From positions 37,775,909 to 37,839,908 of the forward strand of contig CM060184.1 in the NCBI GenBank assembly GCA_030549335.1: a DNA stretch of 64,000 bases. The letters run 5' to 3'. Source of the DNA: Pontederia crassipes (lineage: Eukaryota > Streptophyta > Magnoliopsida > Commelinales > Pontederiaceae). Both the position numbers and the translations under genes were made by a program. Position 1 is the stretch's first letter. Each line of letters begins with the position of its first letter. The notes under the pieces are model-generated. The model was not told the DNA's origin and ran no database searches. It was given only the letters and a program-made list of their open reading frames with translations. Shown here piece after piece: positions 35,865-47,676 of this stretch.

Positions 35865-38470
35865 ACTCAGATAGCCAATGGGTGAGCCCCGTGCTGATCA
35901 TGCCAAGGAAGGGCATTATGATTGTGATCAAGACTGATTCCGTCTACGCATACTATCATAGGATGGAGGATTGCATCGACTTCAGGAAGTTGAATAAAGC
36001 TACCTGAAAAGACCACTTCCCCCTTCCTTTCATTGATCAGATGCTGAAAAGACTTGCAAATCATTCATATAATTTCTACTATCTAGAAGGATTTTTTGGA
36101 TTCCTTCATATTCTCATTCATCCAGTTGATTAGTAAAAGACTACTTTTACATGTCCATATGAGACCTTCACGAAGAATGCCATTTGAATTGTACAATGCT
36201 CTAGCAAGAAAGGTTCATGATGTTGATTTTCTTTGATTTTATTGAAGAAACCATGAAAGTGTTCATGGATGACTTTTCAGTGTATGGAACCTCATTTCAA
36301 GATTTCTTGAACAACCATTGTAAAGTATTACAATGATGTGTCAAGACACCGAGACTAACCTGATATTGAATTGAGAGAAATGCCACTTTATGGTGCATGA
36401 AGGTGTAGTGCTAGGACACATTGTTTCTGGAAGAGGCATTGAAGTCGACAAGGTCAAACAAAAGTTATAAAGAAACTCCCTTCACCTTCTAATATCAAAG
36501 GGGTCAAAAGTTTCTTGGACATGTAGGATGCCGCCAATGATTTATCAAGGACTTCTCACTCATTGCAAAGCCATTGACAAAGCTTCTACCAAGGAAGCTG
36601 ACTTTATATTCGATGAAGATTGTCTAAAAGCCTTCAATACATTGAGGAGAGCGCTCACAACAGCTTCAATTATTCAGCCACCGACTGGTCATTTCAAACT
36701 TATGTATGATGCCAGTGGTCAAGCTGTTGGAGCTATGCTTGGACAAAGAAAGAATAAGAAACAAGAAGTGATATATTATGCCAACTGAACTCTAGATGAA
36801 GCAACAAATCAATTATGCCATAACAAAAAAGAGTTCTTGACTATCATATTTGCAATGGATAAATTCAGATCATATTTAGTGGGGTCAAAAGTTATTGTAT
36901 ATACAGACCATCAAGCAATTCGACATTTGATTTCTAAGAAGGATGCTAAGCCTAGGCTCATCAGATTGATTCTTTTACTACAAGAATTTGACTTAGAGAT
37001 CAAAGATAAAAAGGGAACAGAAAATCAAGTTGCTGATAATCTTTCTCGACTTCAATTGCCAGAAGAGAAAAATCATCCTGACGAATATCAATTCATCAAC
37101 GATTCTTTTCTAGATGATCATTTATTCTCAATCAAAGTTGAAGAGCTTCCATGGTTTATTGATTATGCCAACTACTTAGCATCAGGAGTTCTGCGGTTGA
37201 ATTTCTCTTATCAACAAAAAAAGAAATTCTACTCGGATATCAAGCACTACTTCTAGAATGAACCATTTCTCTTTAAAAAATGTGCAGATGGAATGCACCG
37301 AAGATGTGTCCCAAAAGTAGAACAAGCTGCAATACTTATGGAGTGTCACTCATCTCCTTATGGCGGTTATGGAGGACATCTGAAGATTGCTTCAAGGTCT
37401 TACAGGCATGTTTTATTGGCCAACTCTCTTTTAGGATGTAGTAACTTTTGTCAAGTCTTGTGGTATTTGCCAAATGACAGTAAATATTGACCGAAGAAAT
37501 GAAGCACCTCAACAACCAATACTTAAAGTCAAAATCTTTGATGTTTGGGAATTTGATTAGTTGGGCCCTTTCCCAAGTTCATTGGGCTATAAATTCATCC
37601 TCATAACAGTATATTACGTTTCAAAATGGATTGAAGCAATTCCTACAATTGCAACAGATTCCAAATCAGTCACCAAGCTCTTCAAAGATATTATCTTTCC
37701 ACGATTTGGAGTGCCAAGATTAGTTATTAGTGATGGAGGTTCACATTTCATTGAAAGGAGTTTCAAAATTTTGTTGATTAAATATGGAGTTAAGCATCGA
37801 GTATCTACTTCATACCATTTATAGACTAATGGAAAAACTAAAGTATCAAACAGAGAAATCAAAATGATTTTGGAGAAGACAAATTCAGTTACAAGAAAGG
37901 ATTGAAGTAAGAAGATCAATAAAGCATTATGGGCATATCATACTGCATACAAAACTCCAATTGGCATGACATCATCCCGGTTGATCTATGGCAAACACTG
38001 CCATCTACCAGTAGAGATGGAGCATAAAACATTTTGGGCCATCAAAACGCTCAATTACGACTTCCAAGCAGCAATAGGAAAAAGACTTCTGTAGCTCAAA
38101 CTCCGTTTGGACGCATACAACAACTCCCAACTTTATAAGGAGCGCGCAAGAAGATGGCATTGTAGTTGCATATTGTAGAAGAATTTTAAAGAAGGTGATC
38201 AGGTACTACTGTTTAATTTTTGTCTATGACTTTTTCCAAGAAAACTCTGGACGATGGTCAGGACCGTTCATTGTCGAGAAAGTCTACCCCCATGGAGCCG
38301 TTGACATCAAAATAGCAGCTCAAAATTTTTTAAAATCAATGGATAGCGACTGAAATGGTATAACCCTGGGACCAAAGAATTCAAAGAAGTTCTACAATTG
38401 CGATCAACTTGTTGACAAATCAGTCATAAAGTCGAGCGAACGACTTTAAAAAAGGGCACTATTAGGAAGC
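35865..38470 (+). pseudogene. Athila-like Ty3/gypsy pol (RT, RNase H, integrase), broken
   Basis: In order: the RT start (QWVSPV, DCIDFRKLNKAT, then FMDD as the catalytic FxDD box near 36270-36280); the RT-RNase H join and RNase H (36528-37256: [35 protein letters not shown]); the integrase zinc region (37293-37490); the core (37561-37824: FILITVYYVSKWIEA, then VISDGGSHFI); and the C-terminal part (37930-38400: TAYKTPIGM, KVNGQRLKWY-like). At least eight in-frame stops or shifts occur. The block order and LSRL, YGGYGGHLKIA and AYKTPIGM motifs are those of Athila. Plus strand. 5' gag, PBS and LTR are missing. Confidence 0.85.
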
Positions 38471-38791
38471 AACCCAACTAAATAAATTGTCATCTGCCAC
38501 ATTGGCAGCCATATCAGCTCAAAAGATTTTCAAGTTAGCTGAAAAGTGCATTTGTTAGATTCGGTTAGGGATCCTAATAGAATCCACCAACAAATCTCTC
38601 AAATCTTTTAAACTACCCACGTACACCCAGAGTCAACGATGCTTCGAATTATAACCTCCACTCATTCTCTCCCCACTCAAAATCCATTCGCCACACCCTT
38701 TTTCACAAAATCATCCCCAAATCCCCGTCAAACCCTCTCTCCCACCGACCGCCATTGCCAACCTCCCTCTTCTCACCATCAAGTAGAAACA
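38471..38791 (+). mobile_element. Spacer between Athila pol and downstream ORF
   Basis: It starts with ggcactattaggaagcaaccc, resembling the text that closes Athila pol units. It continues with a C/T-rich leader-like stretch (38620-38780). There is no believable protein here. Confidence 0.5.
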
Positions 38792-40172
38792 ATGAAGCAC
38801 GCACGATCTTCCTTTGATTCTGACACTGAGAGCACCTTCGAATCCTACCGATGCCACCTACGTCCTAATGGCCTACTCTAGCAGCCATGGAGGGGCATGA
38901 GTTCAACAAATAGCTTCGAGAGACTGCGGTTAGCAGACGGTCCCTACATAAAGTGGTGCTTTACCAAGTTCCTCGACATTCCTACTCTCGAACCTCTTGG
39001 ATTTTTGGATGACATCCAATCTTTGTTACATTGGGCACGTGTTATGCCCTTCTTTCTAAAACGCTGGGATCTCTATGACGAAGTTACTATCGAGTTCATT
39101 GGAACTGTGATCAGCACACACCGTGATGACGATGGTGTAACTGACCACATCGACTTTCGTCTATTCAAAAAGACTTTTCTATGAGCCTTGAAGTCTTTAA
39201 TCATATTTTTTATTTGCCAAACTCTAGTTTTCGAACACCTCCACCTGATTTTCAGTCTTCGAATTTTAGTTTCAGCTCGAGGTTACACACAGATGATCCT
39301 CATCATCTTATGAGTCGCAAACTGAAAATTCTGATTTTTCTCTACCTTCATATCCTCTTGACTAATACAATTCTCGTATGTCCAAACGACCGAGATATGG
39401 ATTTGATGTCAACAAATGAATTGTGCATCATTTAGTGTCTCCTGACTAACACTGAAGTCAATCTCGGAGCCTTCTTCATGCAAACCATTCTCCAGGAACC
39501 TGTCCAAGAATGCACCATTGTTCTATTGGGGAATTACATTACAGCAATCGTTGAACGTTGCTTATTTATGGGCAATACTAATTGTCTTCCTGCCAACAAG
39601 CTTGACCTAGACTACTTGAGAGAAGGAGTCCTAGTCATTGTCGACAATCGGCACTCATGAAAACAAGTTGATTCCACTATACTCCTCCCACTCTTGAACA
39701 CATGAAGAATAGGAATTCTTCAAGGGAGAAATTGGTGGAGGAATGATCTAACTCATTCTCTATCTTATTTCGAACCTGCCACCCTTTGTATTTGAGCCTC
39801 ACCAATCTATACATACATCACAGGCTGCTAGGATAGTTGGGAGACCAACAAGAGCAGAAGCTTTTGAATCATCTTCTGCCCACACCCTCCTCAAAGTCCA
39901 CCAGTCACCCTATCAGCCAAAATTGATTTTATCATGGAACAAGTGAATTGTCTGGTGGAAGCCAATACCAAACAACAAGAAGACATTCAAGCTTTAAAAG
40001 ACTAGCTGAACAACTTGGAACAGCATGGCTACAACACCACCAACATGATCCAAAATATTGAAACAACACAAGAGTTTGTTTTCACCACTCTCGGTGACAT
40101 TCAACAAGTCACTAATCGTCTGTTGGAGTTGGCACCTCCTCCTGGCTCCTCTTCATGGCATGATCAACACTG
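38792..40172 (+). pseudogene. Athila downstream ORF (extra ORF in the env position), broken
   Basis: Pieces in sequence read as one ORF of about 450 codons broken by a few stops and shifts. It begins MKHARSSFDSDTES at 38792. 38897-39184 has MSSTNSFERLRLADGPYIKW and RWDLYDEVTIEFIGT. 39478-39660 has CTIVLLGNYITAIVE. A coiled-coil-like tail (39930-40170) ends near PPPGSSSWHDQH. Athila elements carry a second ORF after pol, sometimes called env-like; position and the LYDEV--EFI-T--- pattern fit that class. I see no clear signal peptide or membrane segment, so a true envelope function is not supported. Confidence 0.6.
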
Positions 40173-41127
40173 AGGACAGTGTTGATTCTAAGCTCGGGGA
40201 AGAGGACAACATAGTACATTTCTACTCTTACTTCTAGTTACTTCTTTGTTGGTTAATGTTATCATGAGTCATGAAAATTTTTTCTGAAACATACAAACAT
40301 GTTGCCTGAATGCAATTCTTTGAAATTACTATTTTGATTCTCCCCAGGACACTCTAAGCTATATGGAACTAGATATCTGAAGACAAGAGATGCTTTCACT
40401 CCCTTGTAACATGTGTGTTCTTAATTCTCGGCTATAAGTTAGAAGGGAGTTAGAGATAATTGGACTCACTTACAAATACTTACATGGCTAACTTGAGCGT
40501 CTCTAATTTATAACTTTTAACATTAAATTACTCGAATGTTTAGTCAAAGCAATAATATATTATAGAATAATTAATAATACTAATTATATTACATAATAAT
40601 TTAATAAGTAAATTAAAAATTGGAAAAGTTCAAATTGAAAGGCAAAAAATTAAAAAAAGAAATGGGCCGTCCGACCCGTCACGACCTAGTTCGGCCGACC
40701 CGAAACCCTGACATGTCAGAATCGAAAATGGAATGTATGGCATGATACAATCCTCAGCGCGGTCAAACACGAGTTGGCTGGTCCAAGCACGGCATGACAT
40801 GGTCCGTTTGTCCATCTTTAGTTTGGAGGTTTCAAAAATTTGGATGTTCTGCCAAGTCTTTCTCGATTATTAAATTTGGACGTCCTAATGTAACTTCTGA
40901 ATCATATATTGTTGTAAAATCCTAAATTTTCAAATAAAATTTTGGGTTGCAAATACTCGAAACATAATAAACAATGAGTTCAACATATAGCATACACCAG
41001 AATCATTTCTAACAATTTAAATATTAAAAGAAGCTTTATGTGACATGCCTCCATATGAAGCTTCATCAATCGAATTTACAATGATAACATATATAATGAC
41101 AAAGAATGATTTAAGGCATGAATAATT
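40173..41127. other. Athila 3' non-coding tail and unassigned spacer
   Basis: 40173-40205 has ggacagtgttgattctaagctcgggga, resembling a decayed polypurine tract after the downstream ORF. 40550-40630 is very AT-rich. 40660-40810 is a GC-rich island (gggccgtccgacccgtcacgacc) without an ORF. Nothing else can be supported. Confidence 0.4.
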
Positions 41128-43065
41128 TGTAACACCCCAAAATTTACATCCTAAAAGCTAAGGACAATTAGGTCATTCGACATCATATAATCATAATAAA
41201 AATATGATTTTCTATTATTTGCAGTGGAATTTAAACCAATGAAATAATCTTTCATATATAGAAGAAGACTTAATCAAAACATCTGAAGTAGTGCTATAGT
41301 ATGAAAAACCATACTAATATCCAATTTTCAAAAATATATCCAAAACCCATAGTCTAATGGACTCCATGACACAAATTAAGCTTAGACAATGTGCAATCTT
41401 CTTGTCATGAGCTGAGCTGCCATCATTCGTACATTAATTACCTGCACGACTGATCCGAGATGCATGATTTCTCAGTTAGAGTATGTAAAGGTCATGCAAT
41501 GCAATTCCATGATCCTAAACAAGATACTACATGATTTGTGTATTCATTTTCATATAATGGAAAAATAAAAATATACATGCCATGTAATTAACATATGATT
41601 CTACATGTCAATCAATAACAATAATCTATCATCATGCATATAATATGAAAGCATGGTAAGACATGTGAAATTAACCACATCATACATTTAGTATGTGAAC
41701 ATTCATAACAAGCATACAATTCCATAGGCACATAAGTGACTTGCACTTACTTTTATCATTGCCTCATTACTTTCCTCGGGATTGCTTCATAACCCTTTCG
41801 GACTTCCACTTTCGTGGGCATCAATCCATCGATTCATCTATTGACCATTTTTAATGCTATATCTTCCGATAGTTGGGATATATGTCATTTCCCTCACAAT
41901 AGGCTAGCTTGGCCTTGGAGATAATGCTTCCCTCTCGCTCGAAGATGACTTAGGAGTACGCACACCATTGCCGATGTGAGAACGATTATTCCTGAAACTT
42001 TCGCCCAAAAGTGACTTAGGAATACACCGACATATACATCATTCACAATTGAATTCATTGTGCTTTTCAAACAATAAACATTTACATCTTTTAATCTTCA
42101 AATTTTAATATAGTTACGTGAAAACACGTGTATATAGGTTTATATACAATCAACAATCATCAATACATACTATGAATACTTTAAAATAACATTTAAAAAT
42201 ATCATAAATGTCCATATTGGTTGGTCATGACTATGACATGGGTGTCACGCCCATGCTCGTGACATGAAAAAAATTGCCTCCCTATTGGTCACGGCCTTGC
42301 CTGGGGTTGTCACGGTCGTGCCCCTATGCGCACTGTCATGCTCATGGTGGTGGCCAGGGTAGTCATGACCGTGCCTAGCCTATCACGGCCATGAGAGTAA
42401 CTATCACGGCGTGAGCGGCCCCTTTTAAGTTGGGCATTCTGCGGCTCGGTCATGACCGTTCCGAAGGTCATCACGGCGTGTCACGGCCCAAAATTTCGTC
42501 ACTCAACTCTATTTTTACACGATTTTGATCCAAAACTCTTGGATAAAGAATTCAAATAATCAAGAATGAGACATGCATATTTTCTAGGCATTAGAAGGTC
42601 ACAAGAACATAAGAAAACATGAAAAATCACACAATTTTTATGATTTAAGATCCCTAAAATATGGAAAATATAATCATGAACATACAAAATCCTAGCGATT
42701 AGATCTATAAATTCTAGGCATAACAATCAAATCAGATTTAGAGAGGCATATGAAATCTCTCAATCAGAATTCTCACCAAGAACTAGATTGTTCTTACATC
42801 TCCCAATCTAAGCATGCAACCATTGAAAGAAAATAGATGAGTCTGGATCCCCTTTACATACCTTTCAATCCTTGTTTACTCTTCTCCTCTTTCTTCATGT
42901 TCTTCCTCCTTGTTCCCTTGGTTTTTTCTTAAGCCCTAACCGTTAGGTACATTATGAGAAAAAAGAAGATTAACAAGAGGATTTGAAGTCTTTAAATAAG
43001 GAATATCACGAGAATTTTGGTCAAAAAACTAAATTGCTCCTAATTAAAAAATATGTGGTATTACA
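41128..43065 (-). mobile_element. Chromovirus-type LTR, minus strand
   Basis: The plus-view left end is TGTAACACCCC, giving GGGGTGTTACA as the minus-strand LTR end. The right end is taken at tggtattaca (43065) by likeness to the other chromovirus LTR end; it is uncertain and no target duplication was found. At 42225-42490 it carries many cacggcc-tga/tcatgaccg units. No coding region on either side suggests a solo or truncated LTR. Confidence 0.55.
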
Positions 43066-44011
43066 TCCTTAATATTACATGGGAAAATAAATATAGAAGC
43101 TATCATTTTTTAGGCATCTAATAAGATCTAATAAGGTAAGACTAACTTACACTTTATTTAACATAAGGTAACCACCATCAAACCCAGAAGCTACAAGCAA
43201 TATGGTAATGAGTTGTGATAAATGGTGAAGTCGATTAAGAATTTTCATGAGTTGTGATTGAAATGAGAAAGAAAAATAAATTTTAAAAAAAAATCGCATT
43301 TTCAAAAACTGAAAATGTGATCGTCTGTTGGATTCAACATCTGATCTCCTTTTTTCTGAGATGGTACGTAAACAAAGATTTGAATTATTCTATCTTATCT
43401 GAAAAGTTTACGGTTCCGATTTTAATACATTAATGTAATATCTATAAATTTATGATAGTTTATGTTGATTGCTAAAATATAAGCATGCAGAAACCACAGA
43501 CTTTTAAATTTTTCTCGGATCTCTGACTCTCCCGTAAATAGAACATTTTAAATGTTTATTATGCTTAAGTTCACCAAAAATAACAAAAAAAAAAAGGATT
43601 CCAATGAGAATTTTTTAAGACTGATTGAAGAGGGATTTTTAACTGCAAATTGAAGTCGAACACAAATTTATCTATTGTGCAGTTGGCCACTTGGTGCAAA
43701 CTTGCACCAAGTCTTGACATGTGGAGCGCCGGACTCCAACCTTTTGCCTCTTTATCATGATTAACTTTAAATCAATATCACGAATTCCCTCTCTCTCTCC
43801 TACGTACATGTATATGTTCTTTTTCTTGCACATATATGAACATGACGAATTGACGATAACACCATAGCCCCAAATCGTAAAGCTAATGCACTCACTTAGT
43901 GGCCATACTGTCATCTAAATCAATATTAGATTGATCGACGTAGATGAGTAAAATGAAATATGTGTTTTGGGGTCCACGTAGGTCCATGTTGTGCCCCGCT
44001 ACAGGAAATTA

Positions 44012-44089
<78 letters not shown>

Positions 44090-44840
44090 TCAGCAACTCA
44101 ATATACCTAGCAGATGAACAGAGTACGTTCAAATTATCTAACTATTATTTTAATATAAATATGTATTCATAGTGGCTTTGACTATTCTAAATTTCTAGTC
44201 GCAATGGCATCTAACTAATGTCACGAGCCCCCTTGTCCGTACACCATCCACTGGCTTCAGCCGGTAGCCTCCATGACGGCTTAGATCCGCCAGCCCGACC
44301 GCACGTGCCTCGCAGCAGACACACACACCCCTCTCACCCTCCCCCTTCTCCTTGGGCCACTTGCCCCCACCACCACCACCATCACCACCACCCCTCACCA
44401 TCACCATCACCATCACTTGCCCTTCCTTCCAACATCTGATCCAAATGCCCACAAGAACTGCCTCCACCCCTGACTTTTAATTGCTAGCTTATTCATTTGT
44501 CATTATTATATATAATTAATTTATGTCCCCATATATATATAATTTCTAAGACGTATTAAGGTACAATCAGCTCATACTTTTATATTATTAAATTAACATC
44601 ATTTTCATCTAATAATTCAAATTATTTATGTTTTGAATCATCGTCATGTCAATATGATGATCCAAAACTAATTGCAGACCCTAATATAACTCTTGATTTC
44701 TTGATCTGGAATTACTGTTAAATTAAACAGATCAATGACTCATCTGATTACTTAAATAAATCACACTAGTTGGAACTAAGAAATGTAAGCTAACACTTTC
44801 CAAGGGCATCATCCAAAGCAAACAAAAAGTACTCCTGCCT
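43066..44840. other. Intergenic region upstream of the WRC gene
   Basis: No reading frame with family features. It holds the (AAT)n microsatellite and, at 44370-44420, CAC/CAT triplet runs. Sequence from about 43190 onward shows no retroelement hallmarks and is probably unique host DNA. Confidence 0.5.
44011..44089 (+). repeat. (AAT)26 microsatellite
   Basis: A perfect run of AAT/TAA triplets about 79 bp long. It creates a false poly-Tyr frame on the minus strand. Confidence 0.98.
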
Positions 44841-44848
44841 GCCCTCGT

Positions 44849-45017
44849 CTTCACTATTTTATAGTCTTCTTGATTGGAGAGTTTATTTTCTCTTTCCTTT
44901 TCTTTTACACTCCACTAATATTCCCCCCCCCCCCCCCCTCATCCATTCACCCGTCTCTGAGGTACACCCTCCAGGCCTTCTTTCTCTCTCTCTCTCTCCT
45001 CTCTCTCATCTGGTGCC
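44849..45017 (+). promoter_or_regulatory. Probable promoter and leader of the WRC gene
   Basis: A TATA-like motif (ctattttatagtc, about 44854-44866) lies about 155 bp before the ATG. Between them are a run of 16 C (44923-44938) and a (CT)n pyrimidine tract (44981-45008), a common feature of plant core promoters and leaders. The transcription start is inferred, not seen. Confidence 0.5.
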
Positions 45018-45730
45018 ATGAGGATCAGGAGGAGGCCTCCCTTTTCCTCCCCCTCCCCTTCCATCCCAACCCCTTCTCCGGTCTCAGATCCATCCTTCAA
45101 TGCCCCCCCTGCAACACTCCTCATGAGGGATGCCGCTAAGGATGCAGCTGTGCACAGTACGCAAGCGTTGCACCAGCAAAGGGATCTACCAACAGGCACC
45201 CACCATGGCACCGCGCAGGGTCCTAATCGGAGCGCCGTCCCACGCCACCAGCTCCCTGTTCATCACCTCGAATCCCAGGCCAACGCGAAGGGGTGCATCA
45301 GCGACTTCTCCTTCCCACATCCGGCTGGCGATGGCCGTCTCCAGGTGCTCCTATAAGAGACCCCCCTCCCTCCCTCCCTCCTCTGCAACCCCCAACACCT
45401 CTTCTCCTCTTTGCTCTATTGCAGTTGTATTTGCTTGTTCTGGGTGTTTTCGTTATTAGATCCCCCTTCTTGTTTCTTCGGAGGTGGGTCATTGTGGATG
45501 AGTGCAATGTGGTGACCCTGTGCACATCTCCCCATGTTTACGGGAGTGTGGGCTTGTTTTTCCATTTTGGATCTTCCCTGCAGGTGTTGAGGAGGGAGGA
45601 GCTGAAGATAGAGGATGATGGCGAAGACATGGTGGATTCCAACAAGAAGGGATGTCAAGCTGCCAAGGTCAATAGCAATAACAGGTTGGTAAAAAATAAA
45701 TAAAATAAAACTTTGCCTCGCCTCCCTCCC

Positions 45731-45765
<35 letters not shown>

Positions 45766-47117
45766 TTCCCTTTTGGAAATAGCTCCTCTTAGATTTTTAT
45801 CTGCTTGTGGTAAAGAGTGGAACGGAAAAAAACACAAAAAAATAATAAAAGGATGGTGGGGAAATAGAGAGAGAGAGAGTCCTCTGGAAGTGGAAAAAGT
45901 ATTTTGTTGGTACTGCCATGCATGCCAGCCAGCTTGACCCATCATGACATGATCTTACTACACTACTCCCCATCCATCCTAACTAGGAGTAATGCACCCA
46001 GCGCCCTCCCCCTCCCCACCTCGCACACTAACACAGGGTACATCCCCCGACCCTCCCTTTGGGTCCTTAGTGGTGCAGTTATTAGCTCGCCACAAACATG
46101 TGGTGGTGCATGTCCCTGAGTTATGATATCTTGCTGGCCTTTGGTGCAACAATCATATTCCATGTCCATAGGATTATAGCTAGCGATGGAGCGGGCGCGC
46201 CCGGTGGTGTGCAACAAGCTTTGCCTCTTTGATCTCTTTGCTTCTCCAGGATCGTCAGCAGCGGCGCAGGTGCACTGATACTATTGGAAGCGGCTCAGCG
46301 GTTGGAAGAGTCGGCGGTGCTGGCGAAAAAGGAGGCGATCGCCCTTCCCACCGACGGCGGCGACAAAGGAGAGGATGAGATGCTTGAAGGGAAAACGAGC
46401 AAGGCGAGGAGGAGGAGGCCGGCTTCGTGGAGCAATGGTTGCACCAGCGATGTTAACGAGAAGCATCGCGTTGCTGCAGGTGCGGGTGGTGGCGAAACAT
46501 CGCCAGCAACGGCGCAACAAGCTAAGGACGAGGATAAGCTGCTGGCTGCGAACGGGAACGGTGGTAATGCCGCCGCGTCCAACGGAAAGAAGAGGAGAAG
46601 TCCAGCAGTTCTCATGGAAGGGTCGCGGTGCAGCCGCGTCAACGGCCGGGGGTGGCGCTGCTGCCAGCAGACGCTCGTTGGCTACTCCCTCTGCGAGCAC
46701 CACCTGGGGAAAGGGAGGCTGCGAAGCATGAGCAGCGTGCGCGGCCAAATAGGAGCCACCACCCGGCCCAAGAGGAACCACGCGGAAGGCGTCGATGCGA
46801 AGAAAGCCGCGACGTCACCTTCGCCATCTTCCACCGCGCAGGAGCAAGAGGATAAACCGCGACTCCAACATCAGCCGCCACCGGCAGATGTTACAGGAGT
46901 GGATAGTCTGGTTGCAGAAAAAGAAGGAATAGGAGTAGGCGAAGATGCCAACAACAACAGCAACGAGAATACCACCATAACGAGGAAGAAGAGGAAGAAG
47001 ATGGGGATGGTGAAGGCTCGCTCCATTAGCAGTCTGCTGGACGGAGCTCATGTGGATCCATCGCCGGAGCCGTCGACTGAAGCGACCAAGGTGCTACCCC
47101 AAGAAACAATGGTATGA
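45018..47117 (+). CDS. WRC-domain protein, three-exon gene model
   Basis: Model: exons 45018-45344, 45584-45684 and 46250-47117; 1296 nt, 431 aa plus stop. Introns have GT-AG ends (cag|gtgctc...tgcag|gtg; acag|gttggt...ctccag|gatc) and phases join in frame. The start MRIRRRPPF followed by an S/P-rich SPVSDPSFN stretch (residues 1-30) resembles plant WRC proteins as I recall them. The WRC domain is at residues about 268-305: C-x9-C-x10-C-x2-H is complete (first cysteine at residue 270, GWRC and CEHH visible). Basic clusters lie near 192-199, 255-260 and 387-392 (RKKRKK), suggesting nuclear entry. No QLQ domain, so it is not a standard growth-regulating factor. WRC domains are thought to bind DNA. 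Target and role are unknown. A young copia element starts 40 bp after the stop. The last exon might continue through a donor at 47112 (atg|gtatga). Confidence 0.75.
45732..45763 (+). repeat. Poly-C tract (32 C) in intron 2 of the WRC gene
   Basis: An uninterrupted run of 32 cytosines preceded by ccctccctccct. The length may be affected by sequencing or assembly slippage. Confidence 0.9.
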
Positions 47118-47152
47118 ATTAATTAACGTTCAGGTTGCATGTTTTGGCCGTT

Positions 47153-47157
47153 TCCAT
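47153..47157 (+). repeat. Target-site duplication, left (tccat)
   Basis: The pentamer directly before the copia 5' LTR. The same pentamer follows the 3' LTR at 52206-52210. Confidence 0.95.
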
Positions 47158-47629
47158 TGTTAGAGTTGGTGAATACTTCAGGGCCCCTTGTTTCTCACAT
47201 CGGGTTCGCCCACGTGAGCTTAGGGGAATCTGAGTATTACCCACTTAACAGTATTGCTGGCGTACGAATGAAAGGGGGGGTTCGGGGGGCCCCGCCCCCC
47301 GACGGCGGTCCCGGTGAGCGGGCGGGGGTTCGGGGGCAGCGCCCCCGAAACCTAGACGGGTTTTGGGCTTTTGTTTAGCCGGCCCGTGTGGTTCGGATTA
47401 GGTTTTTTCTCTGTTTGTTTGGGTTTTAAACCCGGTTTGGAGAGGCTATTAATAGCCTAATTTCTGATGTAATTTTGTGCGGCGGCTGTAAACCTAAACG
47501 ATATAGTGGAATCTCTTTGCAGGACGTAGCCCTCATCTCAAGGGTGAACCTGGGTAAATTCGTGTGTCTCTTCTATTTTTCTGCAATCTCTTTGCGATCT
47601 TCTCTCCTTGTTCTCGGATTTTCCCATCA
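47158..47629 (+). repeat. 5' LTR of the young copia element
   Basis: TGTTAGAGTTGG...TTTTCCCATCA. It contains GC-rich hairpins (47283-47301; 47329-47349), a gggttttaaaccc palindrome (47421-47433) and a perfect 16-bp palindrome aggctattaatagcct (47443-47458). The later part has gacgtag...gggtgaacc...gtaaattc, a motif layout common in U5 of plant copia LTRs. Confidence 0.97.
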
Positions 47630-47630
47630 A

Positions 47631-47645
47631 TTGGTATCAGAGCAC
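47631..47645 (+). other. Primer-binding site of the young copia element
   Basis: TTGGTATCAGAGCAC starts two bases after the LTR end and is complementary to the 3' end of plant initiator tRNA-Met. Only 31 nt separate it from the gag-pol ATG at 47677. Confidence 0.95.
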
Positions 47646-47676
47646 AGGTTGTTCGAGGAATTAGGGTTTATTCGAG

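Noticed and set aside
40660-40810. GC-rich island thought to be another MITE
   Set aside because: It shares gggcc/gacccg text with the MITE at 18135, but no inverted ends or target duplication could be found.
43926-44132. Minus-strand frame with a long tyrosine run
   Set aside because: It is the AAT microsatellite read in one frame; no flanking protein features.
44218-44439. Plus-strand frame rich in His, Ser and Pro upstream of the WRC gene
   Set aside because: Made of CAC/CAT triplet runs upstream of the TATA-like motif; no family resemblance and no plausible expression signal.
45655-45945. Gly-rich minus-strand frame over intron 2
   Set aside because: Direct product of the poly-C tract on the other strand.
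46281-46881. Several long frames antisense to, or out of frame with, WRC exon 3
   Set aside because: High GC lowers stop frequency; the sense frame alone carries the WRC motif and joins the upstream exons in phase.
47139-47378. 79-aa frame in the 5' LTR
   Set aside because: Identical to the C-terminal end of Gag-Pol encoded in the 3' LTR; here it lacks the rest of the protein and starts in host DNA.
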